This document shows positions 46,633 to 55,235 of a DNA stretch of 64,000 bases, in pieces. The position numbers and the translations under genes are program-made. The DNA comes from Nocardia rhizosphaerihabitans (GTDB lineage Bacteria > Actinomycetota > Actinomycetes > Mycobacteriales > Mycobacteriaceae): assembly GCF_014646295.1 (NCBI RefSeq), contig NZ_BMNE01000012.1, forward strand, positions 145,432 to 209,431. The letters run 5' to 3'. Below the pieces are notes generated by a model, which saw only the letters and a list, made by a program, of their open reading frames with translations, made no database searches and had not been told where the DNA came from. Position 1 is the stretch's first letter. Each line of letters begins with the position of its first letter.

Positions 46633-47691
46633 TTATGTCAGGCGGACGTCGGCGACCGCGCGGCCGAAGAGCTTGCGGCCCTCCGAGATTCCGCTCAGCA
46701 GGATGGTGGCGGCGCGGCGTTCGGGGTCGATCGACTTGATCTTGCCGGAGAACTCGATGATGCCCGCTTCGGCCGGGGGGACCGGGACGAAACCGGAGAA
46801 GCGGACGGCCAGCTTCTCGATCGCGGTGGGGTCGCCGAGCCAGTCGGTCAGGTACTGGGCGGCCAGGCCCATGGTCAGCAGGCCGTGCGCGACGACGGTC
46901 GGCAGGCCCGCCAGTTCGGCGGCGCGGTCGCTGAAGTGGATCGGATTCGGGTCGCCGGAGACGCCGGCGTAGTTGGCCAGGTCGCCGCGGGTCACTCGGG
47001 CGATACCGGCGGGCAGCTCGCCGCCCTTGACCAAGGAGTCGAACTCGGGGGTGGTGTTGACCGGGGCGAACTCGCGCGGCGTCGACGCCGGTGCGGCGCC
47101 GGTGCGGCGGATCAGCAGGTCGCCGGTGTCGAGACCGGCGATGGTGGCCGGGCGCGGGTGCATGCTGATGTTCTCGACGGCGTCGACGATGTTCGGGTCG
47201 ACCTCGACACCCTTGCGGGCCACGATCGTGGTCGTGCCCTGCACGGCGGTGTCGCCGTCCTGGTTGATCAGCTTGAAGCCGACGTTGACGAAGTCGTTGT
47301 CGGCGAACTGGCGGATCGACTCGATCTCGATCTCGGTGCTGATCCGGTCGCCCGCCAGCATCGGCCGGTGGAGCTCGAAGACCTGGTCGGTCTGCAGGAC
47401 CTGCGACAGGTCGTACTCGGTGAGCACGCTGTCGAGCAGCGCCCTGGTGGCGCTCATCCCGATCACCGAGGCGAAGGTCGGCGGCGCGATGATGCCCTCG
47501 TAGCCGAGCTTGCGCGCGTCGACTTCCTGGTGATGGGCGGGGTGCAGATTCTGCACGGCCCTGGCGAATTCTCGGATCTTCTCGCGGCCGACCTCGTAGT
47601 GGTCGCGGAAGCCGAAGCGCTGGCTGACCAGCGCCGCATCCGGGACCACAGCTTCGATGTCCGGCTGTGACGCTGTCTGTTCCCTGCTCAT
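46633..47691 (-). CDS. Fused HadA/HadB-type (3R)-hydroxyacyl dehydratase
   Basis: 352 residues from ATG 47689-47691. An N-terminal FAS1-like/HadA-type hot-dog domain (HYEVGREKIREFARAVQNLH, PPTFASVIGM) is followed by a C-terminal MaoC-type domain with the catalytic signature YAGVSGDPNPIHFSDRAAEL and VVAHGLLTMGLAAQYLTDW. Mycobacteria usually encode HadA and HadB as separate subunits; here they are one chain. Likely dehydrates 3-hydroxyacyl-ACP in FAS-II/mycolate elongation or a related lipid pathway. Confidence 0.82.
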   Translation of the reverse strand: MSREQTASQPDIEAVVPDAALVSQRFGFRDHYEVGREKIREFARAVQNLHPAHHQEVDARKLGYEGIIAPPTFASVIGMSATRALLDSVLTEYDLSQVLQTDQVFELHRPMLAGDRISTEIEIESIRQFADNDFVNVGFKLINQDGDTAVQGTTTIVARKGVEVDPNIVDAVENISMHPRPATIAGLDTGDLLIRRTGAAPASTPREFAPVNTTPEFDSLVKGGELPAGIARVTRGDLANYAGVSGDPNPIHFSDRAAELAGLPTVVAHGLLTMGLAAQYLTDWLGDPTAIEKLAVRFSGFVPVPPAEAGIIEFSGKIKSIDPERRAATILLSGISEGRKLFGRAVADVRLT

Positions 47692-47740
47692 GATCCGGAA
47701 AATGTTAGTCGAGAGTCTCACCGGATGACCAGTTATGTGT

Positions 47741-47780
47741 GACCCGTCATAGCGGGCAGGAATGCCCGCTACGACGGGTC
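47741..47780 (-). terminator. Near-perfect 18-bp hairpin terminator
   Basis: Arms 47741-47758 and 47763-47780 (starting GACCCGTC on the plus strand), loop GGAA. The single non-pair is A/C on plus RNA but a G-U wobble on minus RNA, so the structure is best for transcripts from the upstream minus-strand gene (47790-50870), whose stop lies just ahead. Confidence 0.7.
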
Positions 47781-47789
47781 GAGGCAGGG

Positions 47790-50700
47790 TTACGGGGTGC
47801 CCGCGGGGTCGCACACCTTCCAGCTGCCGTCGGTGCGCTGCAGGTCGAACGTGCGCGCGGTGCGCTTCGACGGGTCGGCGGAGGTGTACACCGTCGCCTC
47901 GGCCAGTGCGGAGTCGCCGGTGATGCGCACCGCATCCACGCTGTCGACGACCGGGATCGAACCACGCTCGGTCGAGAGCTGATGCACGCCCTTGAACTGC
48001 TCGGCGGTGATGCCCTGGTAGAACTCGTGCAGCTGACCGCACGTGCTCGACCGCAGGTCATCGAGATCGCCGCTGCGCAGTGCGTCGGCGTAGGCGCCGA
48101 TCGCCGTGCGGACCTGACCCTCGGGCGAGCCGTCGCCGGACATCAACGCCACCACGGTCACGATCAGGGCGATCACCAGCACCGCGGCACCGCCTACGGC
48201 CAGCAGCCAGCGCTTCGAGCGGGCCGGGGCCTGCGGATCGTCGGCCGCCGCGGTCTGTGGCACCTCGATCCGCTGCGGCGGTGCGACCGGCCGCGGACCG
48301 TCCTGCTGACCAGCCCACCCGGTCGACTGTTGCTGACCCTGCTGCGGGCCGCCCGGTGACTGCTGGCCTCGGCCCGGTCCGTCCTGCTGACCCAGCCGCC
48401 CGCCCGGCGGTTGCTGGCCTCGGCCCGGCCCGTCCTGCTGGCCGTGCCGCAGGCCGTCCTGCTGGCCTGGCTGCGGGACGTTCGGCGGCGCGACCTGGCG
48501 CTTGCCCTCGGGGAGCTGCTGCGCTGGCCGTGTCGGCTGGATGTCGGCGGGCGAGGGAGCCGATGCCGGCTTGGGCGGCACACTCGGGCCGCGCGGCGGC
48601 GAAGGCTGCGTCTCCTCGACCCCGGGCCCGTGCGGCCCACTCGGCCCCTGATGGCCAGCCTGCCGCGGCCCAGCGGGCCCACGCGGCGTACTCGGCGGCG
48701 GCGTCATCGGCCTGCCACCCGCAGGCGGCACCACCCGATCCGTCGGCCGCTGGATCGGCATGGCCGTCGTCGGCGCATCCGCCGAATCGACCATCCGCAT
48801 CGCGACAGTCTGATCCTCGGAGGGAGGAACCTCGCCCCCACCCTTCTTCACCAACGAGCCAACCCCAGCAGCCGCCGCCGCGGCCGCAGCAGCACCCGGC
48901 CGCCTGCCGGACTTGTCGCCCGGCCCGCTCTGCCCTGCGCCTGGCCCGGCTTGGCCTGCGCCCGGCCCGCTCTGCCCTGCGCCCGGCCCGGCTTGGCCTG
49001 CGCCCAGCTTGCCACCGGGCCCGGTCTGGTCGGCGCCCGGCTTGTCCGCTCCACGCGCCGGCGTTCCGGTCTGGAACTTCTCGGTCGCGTCCGCATCAGC
49101 GGGCCTCGAACCACCCTGGCCGACAACAGCCCCGGAGACCGTGGGTGCATCCGCATCCGCGTCGCCGTCAGACCCGCCCGAGCCGCGCGTCCTCGAATCT
49201 TCTCCGCCGCTGGTCGATCCGAAGCCGGAGCCGGTCGAATCTTGGCGATTCGCACCGCGTTCCGACTCGGCGTCCGCATCAGCAGCACCCGCGCCGGCCG
49301 CGGAGCGCGAGTAGGCCGCAGCGCCCTGGCCGTTCGCGGAGTCTGTGCCCGTGGCGTCGGACGCAGAACTCGTGGTCGCCGCTGCGGTGCCCTTGTCCGC
49401 CGTTGCACCCGTTGCGGAAGCCGAGGCATCCGCTGCTTCGCTGGTGTCGGCCGCGGCAGCACCTGCTGATGCGGCGGCCGTGCCGTCTGCCGGGCCTTCG
49501 TTCGAAGCCGGACGATCCGCGGCTGCCGCTGTGTCGTCGGCCGAGGTGTCGTCAGATGCTGTGCCCGCAGCGGCAGCGCCGGCGAGCGCCGCACCCGCCG
49601 CGGCCGCGGATGCCTTGCCGGACTTCGCAGTCGAGGTCGACGGACGGTCGACCTGGCTCATACCGGCCGTCGGGATGTCCGCCTGCGCGGCCTTCGACTG
49701 CGCGCTCGAAATCTTCGCGGTGGTGTCGTTCGCCGAATCGCCCTGGGCTGCCGATGATTTCCGGCCGGGGATGGGCATCGCGGTGGTCGGCGCATCAGGG
49801 CTCGCGGGATCGGCTGCGCGATCGTCCTGACGGGCGGCGCTTTCCGAACTCGCCTGCTCGGGACGGGCCCCGCCGGGCAGTCCCTGCGACAGTCCCGCCA
49901 ACGGCGAGGCGGCCGCGGCATTCGAGCCCTGGTCCTGCGCCGGGTTCTGCGTGCCGCGCCCCTGGTCACCGCCTCGACCCGCATCGGGCCCTCGCCGACC
50001 AACGTCCTGCGATCCCGCGACAGCAGAGCCGGCTCCCGGCCCGCCTACTCGCGGCGCGCCTTCAGACCTATCGCCCGGCCGCGCCGGAGGCTGCCCGGCG
50101 CCCTGCGAACCGCCGGGGGCACTGCCACGACCCGAAGGCTGTTGCCCACCAGGCACATTGCCGGGGCGCCCACCCGGCTGCGGTCCACCGGGCCCGCCCT
50201 GGGGACGTGGTCCACCCGGGCCGAGGGGCTGTCGCCCGCCGGGCACGTTGCCCTGACCCGGCCCACCGGGCACATTGCCGTGACCCGAGGGCTGTGGGCC
50301 AGCGCTACCCGGTCGCGAAGCTTGTTGTCCACCCGCGGCATTCCCTGATCGACCGACGGGCTGAGCGCGGCGCGGTGGTGCCGGAGGGTGCTGGGGGCCG
50401 GGCGCATTGCCGGGGTGCCCCGCCTGCTGCGGCGCGCCGGGACCGCCCTGGCCCCGTGGTCCGCCGGGTCCGCCCATGGGCCGCGCGGGGTTCGAAGGCT
50501 GTTGTCCACCAGGTGCGTCGACCGATCGACCGCGGCCCTGCGACGGCCCGCCGGCCGAACCCTGCCCGCCGGCCGAACCCTGCCCGCCGGCCGAACCCGA
50601 GCCGCCAGCCGGAATCTGTCCGCCGACGGAGCCCGCACCCGCAGTCCCCGGCAGCTCACCGCGCCGGATGACCACCGTCTCCGCGGTACCCCCGGCGGCC

Positions 50701-50870
50701 GGGGTAACCGTCGCCCTGCCCGGTTCGGTGACCGCTTCGGGGGTCGACTTGGGTGCGCCGGTCGGCGGCGCGGTGCTCGACGAATCGGCGCCACGTTGGG
50801 CGCTGCGCCCGGTCGCGCCGGGGTCGGCAGGCTCGGCTGCCGGGTTGTTCTCGTCGGTCGGGTCGGACAC
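47790..50870 (-). CDS. Very large Pro/Gly/Ala-rich membrane protein with small extracytoplasmic domain (Rv0361-like)
   Basis: 1026 residues from GTG 50868-50870 (AGGGG upstream). About 870 residues are low-complexity: Gly/Pro/Gln-rich repeats (GPGAGQSGPGAGQAGPG), then Ala/Ser/Asp/Thr-rich, then Gln/Pro-rich. One transmembrane helix follows (WLLAVGGAAVLVIALIVTVV, then AL), and a ~115-residue outer domain (LRSSTCGQLHEFYQGITAEQ, TYTSADPSKRTART-like, DLQRTDGSWKVCDPAGTP) resembling DUF4878-type folds. Position beside DUF3151 and fba matches Rv0361, about 275 residues, so the N-terminus is hugely expanded. Role unknown, perhaps a disordered envelope scaffold. Confidence 0.75.
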   Translation of the reverse strand: MSDPTDENNPAAEPADPGATGRSAQRGADSSSTAPPTGAPKSTPEAVTEPGRATVTPAAGGTAETVVIRRGELPGTAGAGSVGGQIPAGGSGSAGGQGSAGGQGSAGGPSQGRGRSVDAPGGQQPSNPARPMGGPGGPRGQGGPGAPQQAGHPGNAPGPQHPPAPPRRAQPVGRSGNAAGGQQASRPGSAGPQPSGHGNVPGGPGQGNVPGGRQPLGPGGPRPQGGPGGPQPGGRPGNVPGGQQPSGRGSAPGGSQGAGQPPARPGDRSEGAPRVGGPGAGSAVAGSQDVGRRGPDAGRGGDQGRGTQNPAQDQGSNAAAASPLAGLSQGLPGGARPEQASSESAARQDDRAADPASPDAPTTAMPIPGRKSSAAQGDSANDTTAKISSAQSKAAQADIPTAGMSQVDRPSTSTAKSGKASAAAAGAALAGAAAAGTASDDTSADDTAAAADRPASNEGPADGTAAASAGAAAADTSEAADASASATGATADKGTAAATTSSASDATGTDSANGQGAAAYSRSAAGAGAADADAESERGANRQDSTGSGFGSTSGGEDSRTRGSGGSDGDADADAPTVSGAVVGQGGSRPADADATEKFQTGTPARGADKPGADQTGPGGKLGAGQAGPGAGQSGPGAGQAGPGAGQSGPGDKSGRRPGAAAAAAAAAGVGSLVKKGGGEVPPSEDQTVAMRMVDSADAPTTAMPIQRPTDRVVPPAGGRPMTPPPSTPRGPAGPRQAGHQGPSGPHGPGVEETQPSPPRGPSVPPKPASAPSPADIQPTRPAQQLPEGKRQVAPPNVPQPGQQDGLRHGQQDGPGRGQQPPGGRLGQQDGPGRGQQSPGGPQQGQQQSTGWAGQQDGPRPVAPPQRIEVPQTAAADDPQAPARSKRWLLAVGGAAVLVIALIVTVVALMSGDGSPEGQVRTAIGAYADALRSGDLDDLRSSTCGQLHEFYQGITAEQFKGVHQLSTERGSIPVVDSVDAVRITGDSALAEATVYTSADPSKRTARTFDLQRTDGSWKVCDPAGTP

Positions 50871-51001
50871 CTAGTACCCCTCGCTCAGGCTCGAACGTTC
50901 CACTCCTGCGTCAGCCTAATGCGCGCCGCGCGGGGGAGTTCGCCGATCGCCCCGCGGCGGGCCGGGCGTCGTCGTCGAACGGCTCGGTGCACAATGAACC
51001 C

Positions 51002-51436
51002 ATGACCTCCTTCGGTGACCTGCTCGGACCGCAGCCGGTCCTCCTTCCCGAATTGATCGACGCCGAAGACGCCATCGCGGCGGGCACCGACCCGGTCAAG
51101 GTCGCCGCCGACCACCCGGCCGCGTCGGTGGCGTGGGCCCAGCTCGCCGAGAACTCGCTGGAGCGCGCGGGCGGCGAGGTCAATCACGACACCGTCGCCG
51201 CGTACGCGTTCGCCCGCACCGGCTACCACCGCGGCCTCGACCTGTTGCGTCGCAACGGCTGGAAGGGTTTCGGTCCGGTCCCGTGGAGCCACGAGCCGAA
51301 CCAGGGCTTCCTGCGCAGCGTCGGCGCGCTGGCCAGGGCCGCGAAGACGATCGGCGAGACCGAGGAGTACGCCCGCTGCCTCGATCTGCTCGAAGACTGC
51401 GATCCGCGCGCGGCGGCCGAACTCGGCCTGGACTGA
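51002..51436 (+). CDS. DUF3151 protein (Rv0360c-like)
   Basis: 144 residues from ATG 51002. Conserved DUF3151 blocks LPELIDAEDAIAAGTDPVKV, YAFARTGYHRGLDLLRRNGW and FGPVPWSHEPNQGFLRSVGA. Soluble helical protein widespread in actinobacteria, function unknown. Confidence 0.88.
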   Translation: MTSFGDLLGPQPVLLPELIDAEDAIAAGTDPVKVAADHPAASVAWAQLAENSLERAGGEVNHDTVAAYAFARTGYHRGLDLLRRNGWKGFGPVPWSHEPNQGFLRSVGALARAAKTIGETEEYARCLDLLEDCDPRAAAELGLD

Positions 51437-51454
51437 AGCGTGGCCGAGTCGTAG

Positions 51455-52621
51455 GTGAGCGATTCCCACTCCGTCGTCGCCGCGGCAACCCCGGTAGTTG
51501 TTGCCGCGAGAACCAGCACCGTCGATCGCTTCAAGGCGTCCTCGGTGCGGCTGCGGCTGTCGGCGATCCCGATCATCCAGTGCTCGCTCGGTGCGGCACT
51601 GGCCTGGTTCATCGCGCACAACGTCCTCGGCCATCCCGAGCCGTTCTTCGCGCCGACGGCGGCGGTCGTGTCCATCGGCATCTCCTTCGGCGCCCGCCTC
51701 CGCCGGTCGGTGGAGCTGGTGGTCGGCGTCGCCGTCGGCATCGGCATCGGTGACCTGTTCATCGCGCAGGTCGGCACGGGTGTCTGGCAGGTGGGGCTGG
51801 TCGTCGCCGCCGCGATGGTGTGTGCGGTGTTCCTCGACGGCGGCTCGATCATCACGATCCAGGCCGCCGGTTCGGCCGTGCTGGTCTCGACCCTGAGCCA
51901 ATCCGCCGCCGAGGGGCCTGCGCGCATGATCGACGCCCTCGTCGGCGGCCTGGTCGGGGTGCTCATGGTCGGCCTGATCCCGCTGCACCCGGTGCGCCGG
52001 GCCCGCGAACACGCGGCCGACGTGCTGTCGGTGATGAGCAAATCCATGATCACCTGCGCCGACGGCCTGCTCGAGCAGAATTCGGCCAAGGTGCACGACG
52101 CGCTGTCGGCGGTGCGCGCCACCCAGAGCCAGATCGACGCGCTGCGTTCGGCGCTGGCGGGCGGCCGTGAGGTCAGCCGGATCTCGCCGCTGTACTGGAA
52201 CTCCCGCAAGCGGCTCGCGCGCATCCATTCGGCGGCCGATCCACTCGACAACGCCGTCCGCAATACCCGTGTGCTGCTGCGCCGTTCACTCACTCTGGTC
52301 CGCGACGACGAGGTGCTCGACCCGCGCCTGATCGACCTGGTCAACCAGCTGGGCCACGCGACCGACGTGGTCCGCAGGATGATGCTGGCCGACCCCGGCG
52401 AGCAGCCGGATCAGGCCGAGGCCACCCGCGCGCTGCGCAGTGTCGCCAAGAACGCCCGCCCGGAACTGGTTGCCGGGGCCGGTCTTTCGGCGCATGTGGT
52501 GTTCGCCCAGATCAGGTCGATCGTGGTGGATCTGATGGTGGTGTGCGGGATGCAGCGCATCTCGGCGATGGCGCTGCTCCCGCCCACTGTGCCCAATCCG
52601 TATGTGACGCCGGAGGAATGA
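51455..52621 (+). CDS. FUSC-family membrane protein (aromatic acid exporter-like)
   Basis: 388 residues from GTG 51455, 18 bp after DUF3151. N-terminal set of about six helices with EPFFAPTAAVVSIGISFGAR and MVCAVFLDGGSIITIQAAGS, typical of the FUSC/ArAE family, then a cytoplasmic helical region (EHAADVLSVMSKSMITCADG). Probable efflux role, substrate unknown. Confidence 0.8.
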   Translation: MSDSHSVVAAATPVVVAARTSTVDRFKASSVRLRLSAIPIIQCSLGAALAWFIAHNVLGHPEPFFAPTAAVVSIGISFGARLRRSVELVVGVAVGIGIGDLFIAQVGTGVWQVGLVVAAAMVCAVFLDGGSIITIQAAGSAVLVSTLSQSAAEGPARMIDALVGGLVGVLMVGLIPLHPVRRAREHAADVLSVMSKSMITCADGLLEQNSAKVHDALSAVRATQSQIDALRSALAGGREVSRISPLYWNSRKRLARIHSAADPLDNAVRNTRVLLRRSLTLVRDDEVLDPRLIDLVNQLGHATDVVRRMMLADPGEQPDQAEATRALRSVAKNARPELVAGAGLSAHVVFAQIRSIVVDLMVVCGMQRISAMALLPPTVPNPYVTPEE

Positions 52622-52625
52622 CGGT

Positions 52626-53480
52626 TCAGTCGCCGACGGGGGAGACCCTGGGACGGCCCGGCCGCAGCGAGAACCGCTTGCGATCGAAGTCCCACACCCG
52701 GTAGATCGGCCACTGCGAGGTGTGCATCAGCCAGGCGCCGGTGATCACGGCGCGGTGGAAGGGCACCACGTCGTAGCCCTGATTGGCGATGGTCTGCAGC
52801 CCGCGCAGCTGGTACTTCCACCAGACGCTCGGCGGGGTCTTGCGACGGCGCGCGGAGATCTCGGCCCGCAGCGGCGGCAGCTGGTCGATGCGCAGCTTCG
52901 CCTTGGTCAGGCACAGCGCCAGGTCGAGGTCCTCGTGCAGGTCGCGGCGGGTGGTGGTGGCATCCTGCACCTGCTGCCAGGCGCTGCGCCGGATCGCCAT
53001 GTTCGCGCCGTGCACATTGCCGACGGGCTGGTGCTTGATCAGGCCGAGCCGCTCCTGCCCGCCGATGACGGCCGCGAGGAAGAAGCCGATCGGGGAATCG
53101 TGGTAGGTGCTGATGCCGGTCACCGCCATGGTGTCCGGATGCGCGTCGAGGTGCGCGCGCACGGTGGCGCCCCAGTCGGGCCCGACAAGGGTGTCGGCGT
53201 CGATGCGGCCGATGTAGTCGCCGCGGGACTTGTCGAAGCCGGTGTTGCGCGCGTGCGCGACGCCCGGATCCGGCTCCTCCAGCAACTCGATCTTGGGATG
53301 TCGGATGGCGAGATCGGCGACGATCTCGCGGGTGCCGTCGGTGCTGCCGTTGTCGACGACGACGATCTCGTCGATGGCGTCCTGGCCGACTAGGCGTTCC
53401 AGACAGGCGGTGATGCAGGAAGCTTCGTCGAGCGTCGGGATGACGACCGACAGGACTACGGGCGGTTCGGTGGAGCCCAT
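52626..53480 (-). CDS. Family 2 glycosyltransferase
   Basis: 284 residues. GT-A fold: SVVIPTLDEASCITACLERL, EIVVVDNGSTDGTREIV, sugar-nucleotide DxD region GRIDADTLVGPDW, and HEDLDLALCLTKAKLRID for the acceptor side. No transmembrane helix apart from a weak hydrophobic stretch (IGFFLAAVIGG). Acceptor unknown; likely a cell-envelope glycan. Convergent with the FUSC gene. Confidence 0.88.
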   Translation of the reverse strand: MGSTEPPVVLSVVIPTLDEASCITACLERLVGQDAIDEIVVVDNGSTDGTREIVADLAIRHPKIELLEEPDPGVAHARNTGFDKSRGDYIGRIDADTLVGPDWGATVRAHLDAHPDTMAVTGISTYHDSPIGFFLAAVIGGQERLGLIKHQPVGNVHGANMAIRRSAWQQVQDATTTRRDLHEDLDLALCLTKAKLRIDQLPPLRAEISARRRKTPPSVWWKYQLRGLQTIANQGYDVVPFHRAVITGAWLMHTSQWPIYRVWDFDRKRFSLRPGRPRVSPVGD

Positions 53481-53523
53481 ATGCGTTTCCGTTCCAGAGT
53501 CGTGGCTGACCCGCGACAGGCTA

Positions 53524-54312
53524 TCAACGCCAGAAACGAGTCATGTGGCTGCCGTAGGCGGCCCAACCCTCTGGTACCCCGGAAAGTTCGAACAAAGCGT
53601 AAACGCCGTTGAAGAAAACCTGGCTCAGCGGTGTGAAAAAGATGACAGCGAAGAGGATCAGCATGCCGTACGGCTTGAACTGGTCGAGCGACCGGCGAGT
53701 CTCGTAACTGAGCGACGGCTCGATGATGCCGTACCCGTCCAGGCCCGGCACCGGCAGGATGTTCAGCAGAAACGCCGTGATCTGCAAGAACGCCAGAAAA
53801 CTGAGCCCGACCCAGAACGCCGCGTGCTCCTGGACCGACCCGAACACCCGCACGATCACGAGCAGCACCACCGCGCACAGCGCGTTGGACGCCGGACCGA
53901 CAGCGCTCACCAACCGCTGCACACTCGACCGGAACCGGGTGGTGTCCACATACACCGCCCCACCGGGCAGGCCGATACCGCCAAGGGCGATGAACACCAG
54001 CGGCAGGCCGATCGACAGCACCGGGTGGCTGTACTTGAGCGGATTCAGGGTGAGATAGCCCCGTACTTCCACTTCGTGATCGCCTGCCCGCCACGCGACA
54101 TAGGCGTGCGCGAATTCGTGCAGGCACAGGCTGATGATCCAGCCGAACACCACGAGGATGAACACACCGAACTTGGCCCGCACCGACTCGAGGTCGGCAT
54201 CCCAGGCCAGCGCGCCACCGGCCACGGTGATCAGGACGATGAGCAGGAAGACCGGGCTGGGACGGACGGCGCTGTGGCCGGTCCGCCTGCCCGGTGTGAA
54301 GGAACACGTCAT
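53524..54312 (-). CDS. Site-2 protease family M50 membrane metalloprotease
   Basis: 262 residues. HEFAH at the first zinc site in ISLCLHEFAHAYVAWRAGD, second metal site NILPVPGLDGYGIIEP, and several helices (FLLIVLITVAGGALAW, FGVFILVVFGWII, NALCAVVLLVIVRVF). Matches Rv0359. Intramembrane proteolysis of regulatory membrane proteins is the family role; substrate unknown. ATG overlaps the upstream stop (ATGA), so it is coupled. Confidence 0.9.
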   Translation of the reverse strand: MTCSFTPGRRTGHSAVRPSPVFLLIVLITVAGGALAWDADLESVRAKFGVFILVVFGWIISLCLHEFAHAYVAWRAGDHEVEVRGYLTLNPLKYSHPVLSIGLPLVFIALGGIGLPGGAVYVDTTRFRSSVQRLVSAVGPASNALCAVVLLVIVRVFGSVQEHAAFWVGLSFLAFLQITAFLLNILPVPGLDGYGIIEPSLSYETRRSLDQFKPYGMLILFAVIFFTPLSQVFFNGVYALFELSGVPEGWAAYGSHMTRFWR

Positions 54313-54980
54313 CTCACCAAGAGCCAGGGTTGTTCGAATCGGTAGAAGGTCGAGCGGGGCACCCTGCGTTCGGTGGTGATGCCGTCGCGGGTGACGATCG
54401 CGCCCGGCGTGCCGAGCTGCGCGGCGCGCCCGGACACCCAGCTGCGCTTGCGGAAGCCCTTGCGCACCCGCGCGCGGACCCCGGGCATCGTCATGGTCGG
54501 CGAGATCAGCATCGTCGCCACGGTGCCGCTGAACAGCAGGGTGTCGTCGACGTAGGCCTCGCCCTCGAGGGCGGCGCCGTCGATGCCGGTGATGCTGGCC
54601 CGGCCGACGAGCACGGTGCCGGTGTCGTCGCGGATCAGCGGGGTCTCGATCGCGCGGCCGTCGATCGCGATCTTCGCGGCGGCATTGCCGGTGGCAGTCT
54701 GGTAGACCCGCGAGGCATAGGTCGTCTCGACCGGGACGAATCCCACCTCGACGTGCAGCCGTTCGGTGCGCATCAGATGGGTGAGCACGGCGGCGAGGCC
54801 CGCGTCGGAGCCGAGCACGATCAACCGCGGCAGGCTGTCGGCGGCCAGCACGGGCAGCAATTCGTCGATGACGGTGACATCGGGCAGCGGGCCGGTCTGG
54901 GTGGTCGGCAGCGAGGCGAGCGCGATCGGGACCGGTATGTCACCACATCGGAGAACGTGGGTACTCAAACTGCGGTACAC
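54309..54980 (-). CDS. Rv0358-like conserved protein, DAGK/NAD-kinase-like fold suspected
   Basis: About 223 residues. The start is uncertain: GTG at 54980 lies right at GAGGAGG; TTG at 54968 has better spacing; the frame is open upstream to 55103. Contains VTVIDELLPVLAADSLPRLI, LGSDAGLAAVLTHLMRTERL and ETTYASRVYQTATGNAAAKI, then DGAALEGEAYVDDTLLFSGT. The GSDAG block sits where diacylglycerol kinases have GGDGT, so a catalytically changed relative is possible; that is a guess. Coupled to the M50 gene and divergent from purA. Confidence 0.6.
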   Translation of the reverse strand: MYRSLSTHVLRCGDIPVPIALASLPTTQTGPLPDVTVIDELLPVLAADSLPRLIVLGSDAGLAAVLTHLMRTERLHVEVGFVPVETTYASRVYQTATGNAAAKIAIDGRAIETPLIRDDTGTVLVGRASITGIDGAALEGEAYVDDTLLFSGTVATMLISPTMTMPGVRARVRKGFRKRSWVSGRAAQLGTPGAIVTRDGITTERRVPRSTFYRFEQPWLLVR

Positions 54981-55235
54981 CCTCCTCGGTACGGCCGACG
55001 GTGTGTCGCCCACAAGCACACGGCAAAACCCCCTGCCGGCAAGTAACCGTATCCGATCCTGGCGTCGGCGAGGGCCGGGGGGCGGCACGCTCGGGCAGGG
55101 CACGTCGAGGGCCCCTGATCAGGCGTCGGCTAGACTGTGTCTCCGGCCACCGCCTCAGTGACTGGACGCGCAGCGTCCTACGGCAGGTAGCTGCAGTACA
55201 CAGTGTGCTGCCGTCGATCTGTAGGAGACTCCGAA
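54981..55235. promoter_or_regulatory. Divergent control region Rv0358-like gene / purA
   Basis: 255 bp. A TAGACT -10-like box lies near 55130; no clear -35 and no recognisable riboswitch. purA has AGGAG at 55223-55227. Confidence 0.3.

Noticed and set aside
48080..50671. 863-codon plus-strand Arg/Pro-rich frame
   Set aside because: Antisense to the low-complexity protein; the minus-strand reading has a membrane helix and a conserved C-terminal domain, this one has neither.
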